A stretch of 64,000 nucleotides of DNA. Origin: Nematopogon swammerdamellus. Its lineage: Eukaryota; Arthropoda; Insecta; Lepidoptera; Adelidae. The position numbers and the translations under genes were made by a program. Position 1 is the first letter of the stretch. Each line of letters starts with the position of its first letter. A model generated the notes under the pieces. That model did not search any database. It was not told where the DNA came from and saw only the letters and a program-made list of their open reading frames with translations. The stretch is taken from positions 13,695,523 through 13,759,522 of the forward strand of contig OX336342.1 of assembly GCA_946902875.1 (NCBI GenBank), given 5' to 3'. Positions 22,066 to 34,304 of the stretch are shown here, piece by piece.

Positions 22066-22833
22066 ATAATGTTCAATTAGATACATGCTCATATAATCAG
22101 TCGTGTTTATTTACCTTTGAGTATGTGCCAAAATAAATAGGTATCTAATCAGCAATCCTACATCAGACAGTTTTGGTTTTCTTCCATGTAGCTGATTGTG
22201 AAAGCGAATGTTTCCGAAAATCACTGTAAGATCCGGCTCCAACGAGTTGATTCCCGCACACTCGATGCAAATCCCTCCTAAATCCACGCACGCAAAGAGC
22301 CCGCCTCCGGCCAACGTCTGTCACCTTCCAAATTCAAATTCTCGTCTCATCCTCCGCCATCTTGAGTTTTATCGCGCTGCGGCAATCAAATAAATGGTTT
22401 TCGACAATGTCGACAGCTCCCGACGAAATTAATTTAACAGGCGGCATTAAAACTGACGGAGTGGAGGCCTAGCTGGCTCGTCGCGGCGCCGCCGGAGCTC
22501 CTGCTGGCTGTCTCGCTGCGCGGACGAAGATTAACGAGGCGGCGGAGCGCGGCGGGGGCGGCGGCGCTGGAACAACACGTGAACACGGCTCAGCCGCACT
22601 CTACACACACCCCCGCCCCGCCCTATCTGATATGCAGAATATACTCGCGCTACACTACCTAGTCGTGTTCCGGAACCAACATAACGAGATCACTATTTAT
22701 TGGTGTATCACGTTGAAAGTATTTTGAGTAGAAGTCCTTCTAAGACCATTTATGGTTTGAAAAACGCTTCAGTGCATTTTCCGGGCATTGAAAGTTGCTT
22801 TTCACGATTAGTCTCTTTATTTAGGCGATAGCT
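22066..22833. other. Unique stretch with a CpG-rich island
   Basis: 22450-22625 is strongly GC- and CpG-rich (GGCGGCGGAGCGCGGCG-type sequence). No open frame with a recognisable domain was found. It could be a promoter-proximal island or regulatory block; the sequence alone does not decide. Confidence 0.35.
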
Positions 22834-23123
22834 ACACAGGATGTCGCAGTTCGACCGGATTTGAGTCCACACCACAGGATTCCTCATTTAATAGGGTTAA
22901 AAAAGCTAAGTATTATTTTTTCCTAGTACTCGTATTTTCGGAGATAACCGATGTTCTATGCGTTAGGAAAGATTCGCCAAAACCATGTCTAACATCGGAA
23001 ACTGTCATTTAATGGAGTTATTAGTCCTAAGGTAAGAGTCCTAAAAAATACTCAGTCTTTTTTAAGCTTCTTCAACTAGGAATCCCGTGGTGGTAAACAA
23101 ATCCGGTCGAAGCGGGACGGCTA
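22834..23123. mobile_element. TIR element with TTCGACCGGATTT ends, copy A (MITE)
   Basis: About 290 bp with imperfect inverted ends. The left is GTTCGACCGGATTTGAGTCC then CACAGGATTCCT. The right reads AGGAATCCCGTGGTGG then AAATCCGGTCGAAGC. The core (GAGATAACCGATGTTCTATG, TTCGCCAAAACCATGTC, AACATCGGAAAC) matches the element at 42176-42428 in reverse. No ORF, so non-autonomous. Confidence 0.75.
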
Positions 23124-25294
23124 GTATAGACGTAATTCAACCGCAATGTTTGCAAGTGAAATTCAGCGCGTAGGTTACTCGAACGAGGAGAAACTTATTC
23201 AATACTAACTTGTATTGAGCCTCGGTTAGCGCAGTAAGATTGTGAGTTCAAATTTCGGAAAACTTATGTACGTGAGTCGATAACTCCTTTGGTAGAGCCT
23301 TGGAAATGTCATGCAGGAGACGTGGGTTCCACTTATGATATCTGCCACGAGCTGTCATCTTTCGCAATTGTTTCTCCTCTTATTACTTAGAAACAAGTAG
23401 TAATAAAAAATAAGTAACTTTGTATGAATGTAAAAATAATAAAAAAAAACTAATTCAATTAGTATTCGTGTCTATTCATTAGGTTTACGTTTAATAGCAG
23501 ACCCCCAAGAAATGTGAAGGTATAGGGGCATAGGAAGGAACTGGCCTGAATATCGATTTACACTCGTTATTATAAATTACCGCTATTAATATCTAAACTT
23601 GGACGCTCCAACTTGCAATAACCCGTAAATCTACACCCAACTATCGCAGACTCGCGAAACAAAGCGCGCCGCGCGCCGCGCCGCGCCCCCGCACCGCGCC
23701 GCTGCGACGTTAAATTAAAGACTTATTTTGCAGCTCTCCAACGTGTTGTGAATTCAAAATTCCATTTTGCATAAGAAATTGTTTTATTGCTATAATTTTT
23801 CTTGAATTTCTTTGTGGAATTGTTGGAATAAATTAGCAGTAAGCGATTACGCGGTTTTTAATAAAACGACGAAGTTACCCTATTATTTCGTTAACATTTT
23901 ATAATTATGTGGAAAACACTTTTTTGGATGACTTATATCGGCTGCAGCACCACATATACATAAATAAATAAATAAAAGTGAAAACAAAAATATTTAATGC
24001 TCTTTTTATTAGTTTTTCACTTTATTCAAGCGCTTATTGTGTTTGTATTAGTGTCGTCTATTAAACGAGTTCCTAAGTGTTGTGATGGGTTTGTTTTTAT
24101 CACAAAGCAGCGATCCATGACCGTCTGAGCGCTAACTACTTTTCTCCAAGGTTTTAATTGACATTTTGTGTTCAGTATTTTTGAAGAATGTTAATATAAT
24201 CGTAGATGTACACAAGCATTGCCATTATTAGGCGCAAACAATAAGTCTTGTCGAAAGACTGTTTTTCAGTTAATTAACTGTGCTCGTTTGAAAGGCGTCT
24301 TGAAGAGTTGGAATGGAACGAGGGGGGGGGGGGGGGCGGTTAATGGGCGCAGCAGCCCTTCATGTTGCAAGGGGAAGCGATTAGCTTTGTATTGTTCTTT
24401 CATAGAGTTATGTAACCATTTGTAGCAGAAAAGGTAAACAAAATATTATGTATTGTTTTTATTATTATATTTGTTCTTGAATATGTTTGTTATATAAAAT
24501 ATTGTGTCATGACTTGATAATATTTTACCTGTAAGACTTGTAAAATTTATTTATATCATATTCTCAACCAAGTCCATTTTCTAAAACCAACTGTTTTATA
24601 ATAACAGAAGAATGAAGATATCAGCATGTACGGTTCTATCAACATCGCAAGGCAACTTCAAACCCGACAAACGGCTGTTAATGAACTCCTCGTTAAATTC
24701 ACGGAACATTTGAATTTCATCTTTTCCATTAACAATGCCTCTCCTAAGCTAGCAAATTGGTGGGTAATAGGTAATCAATAAGTTTTACTTTAAACTGTTT
24801 ACCTTGATTAAATTGTCTTTTATTATTAATTATGTTCATTTGTTTCGCCTCTTGTTCCATTTTCGATGTTAAAGCAATGAAATTCTCACGTAAATTTTAC
24901 CTGGAAACATTTTACGAATTTATCGACCAGAAGCTTCGTGGTTATGTACGAAGCCTAAGTGGTTCGCGCATACGACACAGTCTGCCCTCATTTTGCTTTA
25001 TTCATCTATTCTCCTCAATGACGCCAGTATTTCTCGAAAAGTATACTCGACTTGGCCGGGGCACAGCCGTGCGCCCAGATAGTAATTACACCTAAAAGAT
25101 GAAACCGCACGGTGTCGGACAACTGAACGATCAATGCCGCCCTCCACACCACATATATTATCCCGGGGTAATTCTGCAGCACTCCGGCCGACTATGATTC
25201 ATGATAACTCTTAATTTCATTTCCACGTGGTTAGATTATTTAAAACGTGACGTGAGTACTTTCTAGATCCACGATTCCAACAGATAGATGATAA
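23124..25294. other. Unique non-coding stretch with short GC island and poly-G
   Basis: A CGCGCCGCGCGCCGCGCCGC-type patch lies at 23660-23705 and a 15-base G run at 24322-24336. A tRNA-like word cluster near 23215-23320 (GGTTAGCGCAG, TGAGTTCAAATTTC, GGTAGAGCCTTGG) may be a decayed tRNA-derived SINE but does not fold as a full tRNA by eye. Confidence 0.35.
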
Positions 25295-25995
25295 TAAAAA
25301 GCGGCCAAGTGCGTGTCGGGCCACGCGCATTGTAGGGTTCCGTAGTTGCGGAACCCTATAAAAATAAATTCTTTGATTATTTGTATAATTTTGTAGGGGA
25401 AATAAATGAATGTTAATTTGAAAAAGTTCTTCAACAGTGAAATGATGGCTGTCGTCCGTACATTTTATAAGTTGGTCGACTATTACTCGTCAACTTGTAC
25501 AGCCTACTTAGCTGTGATAGTTTTCCTTTTGATTTCGATATATATACTACTGCTGTGAATTTTTTCTGCTGTGAAGTTTATCTAATAACAACCGTTTAGC
25601 TGGCAGGGGGGGGACTTGACTCTAACAAAAATTAGCACCGAGATTAGCACTTAAAAGCTTAATAATTCGCAAACGGATCCCTAAATCGAAAAATGCTTTT
25701 CACAAACCCGCAATATTTTCTAAAGACTTATCCAACGACATCCCACACGATGGGGTAGACGTGGAAAAAAATGTATCCCCACTTTACGTGTAGGGGAGGT
25801 ACCCTAAAAAAAATTATTTCAAAAATTTTATTTTATCACTATGTCGGCGTTATTAATATGTATACCCATACCAACTTACAACTTCCTAGTACTAAGGGTC
25901 TCTGAGCTAAGCTGCGGACAGACGGACAGACGGACAGACGGACGGATATGGCGAAACTATAAGGGTTCCTTGTTGACTACGGAATCCTAATAAAA
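25295..25995 (+). mobile_element. Long, divergent member of the ACCGGCCAAG family
   Basis: Starts AAAAGCGGCCAAGTGCGTGT, then AGGGTTCCGTAG, and ends after a GACGGACA repeat (25917-25946) with ATAAGGGTTCC and TACGGAATCCTAATAAAA. About 700 bp, with an interior unlike the 415-bp copies. It contains TACGGAACC-type words at both ends. A separate subfamily. Confidence 0.65.
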
Positions 25996-27738
25996 TTGTT
26001 GTTTCAACACATAAAGCACAAACTCAAACTGCTTTTTTATTGAACACGCGAGTAATGGAAACATCTCGGGAAACATGAAAACATATTTTAAATAATAAAT
26101 TGTAGATACAGGAGGCGACCAGAACCAGAGTGGCCCAAACACTAAAATCGGTGTAATAAAATTAAAATTATATTTTTAATTTCGGGTTCTGTTTAGTTTA
26201 TCTGTTGACCATCGACACCCATAACGAAATCACAGGACCCCGGGGCGGCGCGGCGGCGTGAAGGGATTTCCTTTTTATGTTCACTGATTCAAATAAAAGC
26301 GACAAAAAAAAACATTCCCCTGATCGACACATTTTGGCCCTTCCTGTTAGTTTTCTTTCTCTAAATATTACTTTACTCAGTTTTGTATGTGCAGGTTTTC
26401 GCGGAAGGATAATCTAACTCAGTAAAACCCATAAAATGCCCCTTTACGAGGTACGAAAATTTAATTATGTAATACCTACATACGCATTCTAGGGGATTCT
26501 AAACTTGAAGAGTTAGATCTATATCGTGTGAGTGAAATAGTTGATGTAAAGTAACATTGCTCGTTATAATTTTTTTTTTATAATTACTTTTGTGCATTAT
26601 TTTTGCATCTGTTCACGCTGTAGGTACGTCACAATAATAATCGAAAAACGATAAACGAAATTATGAAACAACAGTTCTTAAAAAATTACAGTTCTTTACC
26701 AAATTGACATTTCAACTGCTCCGTGCGAGAAATCTAGGTGAGCGTCGCAGGACGTAGTGGTTATATTCTCTTTGGTAGCAGGGCACTCACGCTTGGGTTC
26801 GAGGTGCATAGAGCTGTTTGTAGGTCAGCCATTTGGCTGTCGTTGAGCTTCTAGCGAGCGTAAAAGGAGAACCTCGACAACTGTTGACGCCAGTAAGCGG
26901 GCCGGGCGCACAGGGGATTAGCTGCAAATTAATATTAAAGCTATCTAAAGGGATATATTATAATTCTGCTGGAGGCCTTCAACAATAAACGAAAACCGGT
27001 ATTTTCAGGTGAACTGCATTTTTTAATAGCTTTATATAAAGTGTAGTGAGCACTTCTGTAATACTATAGCAGAAAGTAATTATATGCATGCGAATATAAT
27101 ATAGGTACTCATTCGGAATGATTGAGAAAAGGATTGAATAATTTATGAATGAATATTAGTTGTATTATATGTTTGTAATTATTTTGTCAAAAAAATAAAA
27201 CGTGGTCAAAATAAAACAAAGAAGACAAAGTGAATTTGTGGTCAAAGACCTCAGACTGATTCCAGAGTTTGAGTTATCTCAGTGTAGCGTCCAGAGAAGC
27301 GTGTATTTTCAGCTGCAGCATTCCTTTCCTGCAGGTAACGGTATTTCCTTCCTTTGTAGTGTGGAACGAGTGTTGGGGGAACAAGGGCGGCGCGCCGGTG
27401 CGGAGCCACTTCGCTCCTCAAGCCTTAGTACCTACATTCGAGGCATTTTCAACCGCCACCATACAGTTCTAGCTGTAGCGATAGCCACTACCTTCAGCAA
27501 AACAGTTTCTATTTTAGTTTTTCTTGGTCATTGTGGTTCTTGATAAATAAGGTGGATCGTACTTATTTAATTCGTTTTGATATAAGTGAGAAAGTGCAAT
27601 AGCTTGCTCTAACTGGAGCTCTGACTTCTGTGCGCGCGACTGCCCTAACTAGTTCTTACCAAAGATACCCTTAGACCTAAAATATTTTCTTAGCTTTTCA
27701 CTAATTTTAAATAAAACAGTTTTCTAGGACCTTCTCGT
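25996..27738. other. Unique non-coding stretch
   Basis: No repeat or gene recognised. 26740-26830 contains TTGGTAGCAGGGCACTCACG and GGGTTCGAGG, a weak tRNA-like A/B box pair that may mark a decayed SINE. The 113-codon frame at 27202-27543 has no recognisable domain. Confidence 0.35.
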
Positions 27739-28290
27739 TTTTTTGTTTTTTTTTTTATTGTTACCGAACTGGGTGGCTCTGCCCGAGGTCGCAACCTCAG
27801 GCGCAGCCATTTTCACCCCCGAGGAGGTGCCAGTCCGGCTTGGAGGTGGACTAATGTTGCTGGGGAAAGGCTATTAACCCGCGATTTGAAGATCCGTGGA
27901 TTGTAGGAGTGGGGGAAGATATTCCCTGCGAGCCCGTTCCACACATTTACAGTGCAGCACAAGAACGATTTAGAGAATCGTGCAGTTCGAAGAACTCTTC
28001 TGTCGACTACAAAGGGGTGTTCCGCGTGAGTATGGCGGGTTTGGCGAAGGCGAACAGGAGGAGGAGGAATAAGGGAAGCAAGTTCGTCAGAGCAGCGGCC
28101 ATAGTAGTACCGATAAAACAGGCCCCATGACCCAACGATACGTCTGTGCTTTAGAGGTTGAAGGTCCTTTGTGAGTTCAGAGTCACCAATGAAGCGAATG
28201 GCTCGTCGCTGAATAGAATCCAAGGCTGAAAGAAGGTACTCAGGGGAACCCTCCCAAAGATGACTGCAATATTCCATCACCGTGTTATTT
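27739..28290 (-). pseudogene. 5'-truncated Jockey-like retrotransposon with 155-codon RT C-terminus
   Basis: Minus-strand insertion. A poly-T run at 27739-27760 (the poly-A tail) is followed by a frame (28280-27813) that reads MEYCSHLWEG, LDSIQRRAIR, CSDELASLIPPPP, VWNGLAGNIFP and FKSRVNSL. This is the well-known C-terminal region of Jockey-type ORF2 from lepidopteran genomes, downstream of the catalytic reverse transcriptase. The catalytic FADD region is absent, so the fragment cannot encode polymerase activity. It is a typical result of incomplete reverse transcription. A shorter copy lies at 44393-44670. Confidence 0.85.
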
Positions 28291-28888
28291 AAGCGGAAAC
28301 CTGCGTAATGTTACCCTTGGATATTGTTGCGTAGTCTAGGCTAAAGAACAAATATACAGATCGATACTGGTAAATTCCAGAGCTAAAGTTCATTGTACCT
28401 CAGAACGAGCTATTCACTCAACTGGAGCTCCTCGTTGCCGCGCCGCGCCGCCGCGCCGCTCCGCCTCGGCAATACCTACCTACAAAGCTCATTATTGACT
28501 CAGCCCAAACAACGACTAATTTTGTAAACCGCTCCCACAACAAGGCCTTACAACGCCATTTCGAGTGTGAGGCTTTTGAAACAAGCAAAAGGCATACAGT
28601 CATTGTTTCTGAACAAGCTCTGGCAAACTGTTTGCACTGAATGAATGCCTGTTGACGGAGCCCGAGTGAAAGAAGCTGCGGAGATGTCGGAGCCGCCGCG
28701 CTCGTGTGCCCCGCCCCCGCCCGCCTGCGCGAACTGAATAAATACGTATTTATCTCGACCCTTTAGCCCTTCATCCCCGTGGCGACACAGGCGGCCGCGC
28801 GCACCCACTACTCGAAGCGACTCGTGGAACCTACTTGCTACCGCCCAACTAAATAATATAATTTGACAAGTCGAAATAAATAGATTAA
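28291..28888. other. Unique stretch with GC-rich patches
   Basis: 28430-28470 and 28660-28810 are CpG-rich. No supported coding region. Ends at an (ATCT)n microsatellite. Confidence 0.35.
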
Positions 28889-28925
28889 ATCTATCTATCT
28901 ATCTATACATCTATCTATACATATA
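28889..28925 (+). repeat. (ATCT)n microsatellite at the Helitron 5' border
   Basis: Imperfect CTAT/ATCT repeats. The Helitron-like element begins inside or directly after it. Confidence 0.75.
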
Positions 28926-29417
28926 ATAAAATCGTAGACTTACCGTGTCTGTATATTAAATATTTTTGCAAAACAATAACTGGGGGACGGAAGGAATAAG
29001 TAATAGAACGTAAAAATATAGTTTTTGAAATTTTTGTCTGTTTGTCGGTTTGTCGGTTTGTTGGTTTGTTTGTTTGTTTGTGCGCGCATCACGCAAAAAC
29101 CACTCATTGGATTAAAAATCTAATTACTATAAAATATGAAGCTTTATTCCGAGTAACATTTAGTGTTTATTTCACCAAAATCAACCCACAGAATCAAAAG
29201 ATATGAATTTTTTAAGTTTAGTTACCGCGCGCAGCGCCCCGCATCGCCGCCGTGTCGCGGCGTCGCGCGGACATGGAAAAGAATCACGGCTGTAGACTGT
29301 AATACTATGGTGAGGGTGAAAAATTTCATGTTTTCAGTTTATATCTGAACTAATGAATTATAGATGGCGCTGTTATCTGGAAATAATATTTATGAGTTCT
29401 TTTATCCTTTCATTTCA

Positions 29418-29781
29418 TTTTTAGGGTTCCGTATCCGGTACGGGACCCTATTACTAAGCCAGTCAGCCGTCTGTCTGTCTGTCTGTCTGTCCGTTCGTTT
29501 GTCTGTCTGTCCGAGGGCTGTATCCCTTGAATAATCCGTAAGAGGTAGCCCGTTGAAATAACCGATATAACAGCAAATAATAAAAATAACCAAAAGTAAA
29601 AAATTCACGGGGGTTTCCATAGAAGAAACCAAAAAGTGTATGCGCGCGCGCCATCTACCGAATAGATTATGAAGCATTTTAACTAATCATAACATTTAAC
29701 TAATATGAAGCATTTCATAACAAGCCATAGATGGCGTAAGTGGCGCTAGCCATGACATGGCGATACGGAACCCTCGGTAGC
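29418..29781 (-). mobile_element. ACCGGCCAAG family element, nested in the Helitron
   Basis: Minus-strand copy with TAGGGTTCCGTATCCGGTAC at its 3' end and a CTGT microsatellite at 29468-29515. It includes the long-subfamily insert (ACTAATATGAAGCATTTCAT, GCCATAGATGGCG). It breaks off at ATACGGAACCCTCGGT, exactly where the SINE at 29772 begins, so the 5' end is lost. Confidence 0.8.
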
Positions 29782-30162
29782 TCAGTGGTGCGGTCGGTCG
29801 ACTGTTGATAAGCAACCCTAAGCGCGGTCAGTACTTGGATGGATGACCGCTCCACCGTTGGAGGCTGACCGTGGTTCGGATTCCACGTTTAACTGTAGGT
29901 CCCTTCCCTTCTTACCTTACTAGGTGGTAGGGTTTATCCCGGCCGGGTTGCTACCACCGCACTGAATGAAACGTCGCGACGCGACGTTTCATTCAGTGCA
30001 TTTCAACCGCTATGTAAATAGTTCGTGTTTTCTGTCCAGTTCAGTGTAGCTGACATGAAATGAAGGGAAGCACTGACATGGCACCTAGCCCCGGTGTTAT
30101 GGACTGACATCACGGATGTTGTAGGTGATGTAGCCAACCTTATCACTTTCCATGAAAAAAAA
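29772..30162 (+). mobile_element. tRNA/5S-hybrid SINE, copy S1
   Basis: The body starts CCTCGGTAGCTCAGTGG (tRNA A-box-like). It continues AAGCAACCCTAAGCGCGGTC and AGTACTTGGATGGATGACCG, which closely resembles 5S rRNA box A, intermediate element and box C. Then come TGGTTCGGATTCC (tRNA B-box-like), the shared body (GTAGGTCCCTTCCCTTCTTA, ACTAGGTGGTAGGGTTTATC, GGATGTTGTAGGTGATGTAG) and poly-A. Such elements have no coding capacity and depend on a LINE. The 5S-like match is direct; the promoter role is inferred. This copy also carries a private 41-bp palindrome (29959-29999). Confidence 0.8.
29959..29999. repeat. Perfect 20-bp-arm palindrome inside SINE copy S1
   Basis: Arms GCACTGAATGAAACGTCGCG and their exact complement flank a single A. 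Other copies read GTCGGTCGAAACGGCTATG-type sequence here, so the inverted duplication is specific to this copy. Confidence 0.9.
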
Positions 30163-30263
30163 TGTTTTTTTTATCTTAGCGGCTTATAGACAGAGTCACG
30201 TTGCGTTTTATAACAGGCTGAGAAAGATCAAGTCCACGCGGACGTAGTCGCGGGCACAGCTAG

Positions 30264-31806
30264 TGAGTAATAAATCTTGCAAGTATGAGATTGTGACAAT
30301 CATAAATGTACTATTGTTTATAAGCTTATTAAATTATAGTGGTGTCAAAAAAATTTCACAAATCTCAGCTATGTACGTAAAACAATGTAGAATACTTTTA
30401 GCATGCACGTATAAATGAAGCTGCCCCGTTATCACATTACGTTTATTACTGAAAATTACTGAAAATATGGTGGCATTCCTCTAAGCGTTTTATTGTGTAG
30501 TGTGCGGTGCGGAGCGCGGTGTAAGGACTCCTTCGTGACTCGTTGGCTTAATGCAGGGTAGACCCTCGCTGCTTACACCCTGGGAGGCTAATTGCAATAA
30601 ATATTCGATAACGACATAATTCTACTTAATTTTCCAGCTCACTTCATTTTATTAATCCTCCTCGCGATTAAGTTATTAAAGGCAAAATTCCGCCTGAATT
30701 TTTTTTGCCGTTTGGCACCGGGGAATATTCACAAGTACCTAGCAACAAGCGATTCGGTTCAGCAGCGGTCGTAGGTTCAGAGCTCGACGACGGTGGCGGC
30801 GGGTACCATAACGGTGCGCCGCCGTAAACTTTCAACGCTTTCTGACCCTCCTCAGATTCTTGTGGGCTCGAATTTAACTCTGGAGAATAGTTCTAAGGCG
30901 TGAAAATATATTCTTTGCCTACAAATAGTTATGCGTTGAGAATGACTTAAAGTATTTAAGATGTCAAAAGTGCATAACATAATATCTCCCAACCAATGCA
31001 TACTCGTACATAGATTTCTTGAGTTTCACTGGCCACCTGTCAGTGCATTGTCTTTTTATTGGGGTTCCGTAGTTGACTAAACCAGTATGTCGATCGTTTT
31101 AGAATTTTGAAACTTGATATTCGTTTGTTTGCATGGCTTATGAAAGCCATGAGTAGTGTATTTGTACGTTGGTTCCATTGTTGACTTTACGCCTAGATTG
31201 TTCTCGTGAAGTTTACGTAAAAAAATAGTGCATTGCGAGTTCTATCCTCTTGTATTGTGTTTTTGGAAGTAGATCACTTCTGGCTCTACAAGTGTACTCT
31301 TCGAAGAGTACACAACAAGCCCCTTAAGGTTGTATAATATTCAACAGAATTTGAATTACCTACTCAGAATATCTTAGCTAAAATCTTTACCTACCCCAAA
31401 TAAGACATTTTATGAGTCCACTAGACATGAAATTGTAAGATTGAAGACCTAATTCTGAAAACCACTAGAAGATGTAATCTTTCAACATTTCAGGTACAAG
31501 AAGATGCTGCCGGTGTCTTGTTTTCGTGTAATCTCAAAGTATAATCTGCCTGGTGTCATACGGGCGCGGCTTATCAAGTCTCCAAAGTGTTATCATCAAA
31601 TATTTTAGAGCACATTCACAACTTTTTTGACGGAAATGTAATCAATATATCAATAATCCCTGGTATTATAAAATTCAAACGGCGTCCGTCTGTCCGTTTG
31701 CCACTCATTTGCCGTCATTTGAACCACCTATTTAGGCGATTTTTTGTATGGGTATAGCTGACGTGCCGACTTAGTGAATACGTACAAAACTGTATGAAAA
31801 TAAAAA
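30264..31806. other. Unique stretch with possible regulatory block
   Basis: 30460-30860 is base-balanced and contains several ATTA words and a GCGGCGGG patch; it could be conserved regulatory DNA. A perfect 22-bp palindrome lies at 31292-31313. A GGGGTTCCGTAGTTGACTAA word at 31062-31081 is a family remnant. No gene seen. Confidence 0.4.
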
Positions 31807-31808
31807 TC

Positions 31809-32058
31809 GGTCAGTCAGTCAGCGTGTAAGCATCCACTGCTGGACATACGCCTCTCCAATTTTCCTCCAGTCCTCCCGGCCTTCAGCGTTACGGAACCAC
31901 TGCTTTCCACCGACGCACTTGATGTTGTCGTCCCACCGGGCGGGTGGTCTTCCCACACTCCGTTTTCCTGTCCACGGCCGCCAGTGTAGGACACGATTAC
32001 TCCAACGGTCGTCGTCTCTTCGGCTGACGTGTCTAGCCCACTGCCACTTGAGGCGTGG
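31809..32058 (-). mobile_element. RTE-like retrotransposon 3' fragment (copy 1)
   Basis: The minus strand encodes, with breaks, the RTE-type ORF2 C-terminus (GKRSVGRPPARWDDDI, WFRTAEGR, TGGKLERRMSSS in the best copy at 55.4 kb) and ends in a (TGAC)n tail, seen as GGTCAGTCAGTCAGCG at its left edge. The fragment is 5'-truncated and lacks the catalytic domains. Confidence 0.8.
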
Positions 32059-34304
32059 AGAGGGTTCCGTACGATTTCGTTTTCCGTGAGAACTTTAAGA
32101 CTTAAGATTTTCGTTTAGGTTTTCCTGTGAACTATAAGAGATGGATGGCCTATATTGCCAAAAGTTTTTTTTTTACATTTTTTGACTCAGCAGTTTCGGA
32201 GATAGGCGAGGGGAAATGGTCGATTTTCCTATCTTTTCTTTAATATAAAGAGAGAAATCTATTTTTTGCTATATTTTATCGAATAACTTCCCTTCATGTG
32301 GTGTCTAACTTGCCTTCATGTGGTGCCTCAAATGTAAGTAATGGCTACATAACATATTTTGCGAGCGAATGTCCACGGGCGTCATTTTGCTTGACAAACA
32401 CTCTGCTCTTGTGCTGTGCTATTAAGTGTTACTGCTATTAAGATTTCTTAGTGAACCTGGCGCAGCGGACATAATCCTGTGAGCTGTGGAGCGTCTCAGA
32501 ACTATATCAAGGTTTAATAAATTCCGTTATTAAGCAGCGAGCGCTCCTTTATCGCTCCATTTAGTTTACGAGGGCGAGGAGAGCTCTCCGCCTTAAGGAC
32601 ACACCGAGTAATGGCGAGAGAGAAAAAAACGCAATATTTTCGCTCTAGACTCACAAGAAATTGGATAATAAACGCCAACCACGCGTGGCGGACAGAAAAC
32701 TTTACGTTTATGGCACGGATTTAACGAGAAATGAAAATTACTTATCGGTATCGAGCGAGACCTGCGTTACGGCTGATGGAAAACGAACGTCGAGCTATGT
32801 TGAACCAAATACCCCGCTCTTACACCCACCGCCTAGCGCCTCCCTCGTTCGATCGACAGCCATGGCTTAGTTAGGCAATTCTTTAGGAGTTAGAATGAAC
32901 ATCTTATGGGTCCTAAAACGTTCGAATTCTACGATAAAATGTGCAAGTAAATCGTAAATCTAAAGTGGAATGTCTAATACAAGAACAGACAACATTTTCA
33001 CCACCACTAATGCCATTTCAACATTAACTCGTCAAATGATCATAATGCAAGTACATACGAGCACGTTACTGCCACCGTTTCACCTCTTACTTACTACATA
33101 GGTATAATAAGGTTGTTAAGGTACATTCAAGGAGTATATGACTAGGGCAGTAACTAGATTATGTTTAGTGTCGCTTTAGTACTTACCGCTCGCTAGTTCT
33201 AATAATTAATTACGGTGAATGGTGCGCCTTATAGCAGCGGTTTCCAGAGCGTGAAACGTCACCTCTGGGGCTTTCCGGCCCATCTGAAAATGGCGGAAGA
33301 TCTCATTTATCACTTATACGACGCAAATAATTTTTATATTTTTACACTAATAAAAGCAATAAAAAATTCAATTTTAAATATCAAAGCTTGAGCAGGTAAG
33401 TCGACACGGAAATGAAATGTTCTGTGACATAGTTTTATAGTTAAATTATTAGTTAGTTGTATATACATTCGTATATTTTTCAGTTTTACCTAAAGACAAA
33501 GAATTGTTTATATTTATATAATATATAATAATAAAAAAACCTAAAGACTATATTATGATACCATAAAGTGGTACTATGTATGTCGTGTGTGATGTGATGT
33601 ATATTTGACGTAGACAACTGAATTCAAGTATTTCGTGGGTCCCAATTGTTTGTGCTCATTGAAAAAAAGATAATAAAAAAATTTCCGTTTCTTAGTAGCA
33701 AAAAATGTATTAAAAATATTAATGTTATAATTATTGAGTATGAAATACAAATACGACTTTTTAGCGTTTAGGCGCTTTCGCTTTTCCGCCTATAAAAAAA
33801 TGTTTAAATATGTGAGTTTTTATTCGTTTATTTAAACTGTATCCGCGCCTACAGTAACAACGAGAAATGAAGCACGTAATTGCGAGAACTCCTCCTGCTT
33901 GTCAAGGAACCCATAAATGTTACGGGCGGAAGCCAATATTGGTCACATCATCGCGTTCTCGGGCAAAACTCAAAACACGTAAACACTGTGCATTGAAGCG
34001 AGAACAACCGGAAATGCTTAGGAGAATCTCGCTGGCGCTCGGAAGCGGTTCTAGAGGGGTCACACATAGAGTTTGCTTGGTGAAATCGACGTTCACTCCC
34101 TAGGTTACTATAACCATGCGAATTCAGTAAAACTTATTTTCTAAGATAGATTGGAGTGTAAATGATAATTAGGAAATTTTGGTAGGTGATTTCAAAGAAG
34201 ATGGAAACGAGAGAAAGTCGGAATCAGATGTCAAGATTGATTTAATAAAGATAATATATGAAATTAAATTAAATTAAATCAATGAAAAGAAACGGAATGA
34301 ATTG
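32059..34304. other. Unique non-coding stretch
   Basis: No gene or clear repeat. 32570-32900 and 33840-34110 are base-balanced and could be conserved non-coding sequence. A (TTAAA)-rich run precedes the feature at 34305. Confidence 0.4.

Larger units (their letters stand above)
28914..30263 (+). mobile_element. Non-autonomous Helitron-like element with two nested insertions
   Basis: The proposed 5' end is A|TCTATACATATAATAAAATC and the 3' end is GCGGGCACAGCTAG|T, preceded by a GTCC-ACGC-GGAC hairpin. This agrees with the Helitron rules: 5' TC, 3' CTRR, insertion between A and T, no terminal inverted repeats, subterminal hairpin. The own sequence is about 28914-29415 plus 30165-30263. The rest is a minus-strand ACCGGCCAAG element and a SINE. 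No helicase frame, so it would depend on an autonomous partner. Confidence 0.65.

Noticed and set aside
23215..23320. tRNA gene
   Set aside because: A-box- and B-box-like words are present, but I could not pair acceptor, D, anticodon and T arms into a cloverleaf. At best a decayed SINE.
29772..29900. Genuine 5S rRNA gene
   Set aside because: Only about 40 bases match the internal control region; both 5S ends are absent and poly-A-tailed copies are dispersed.
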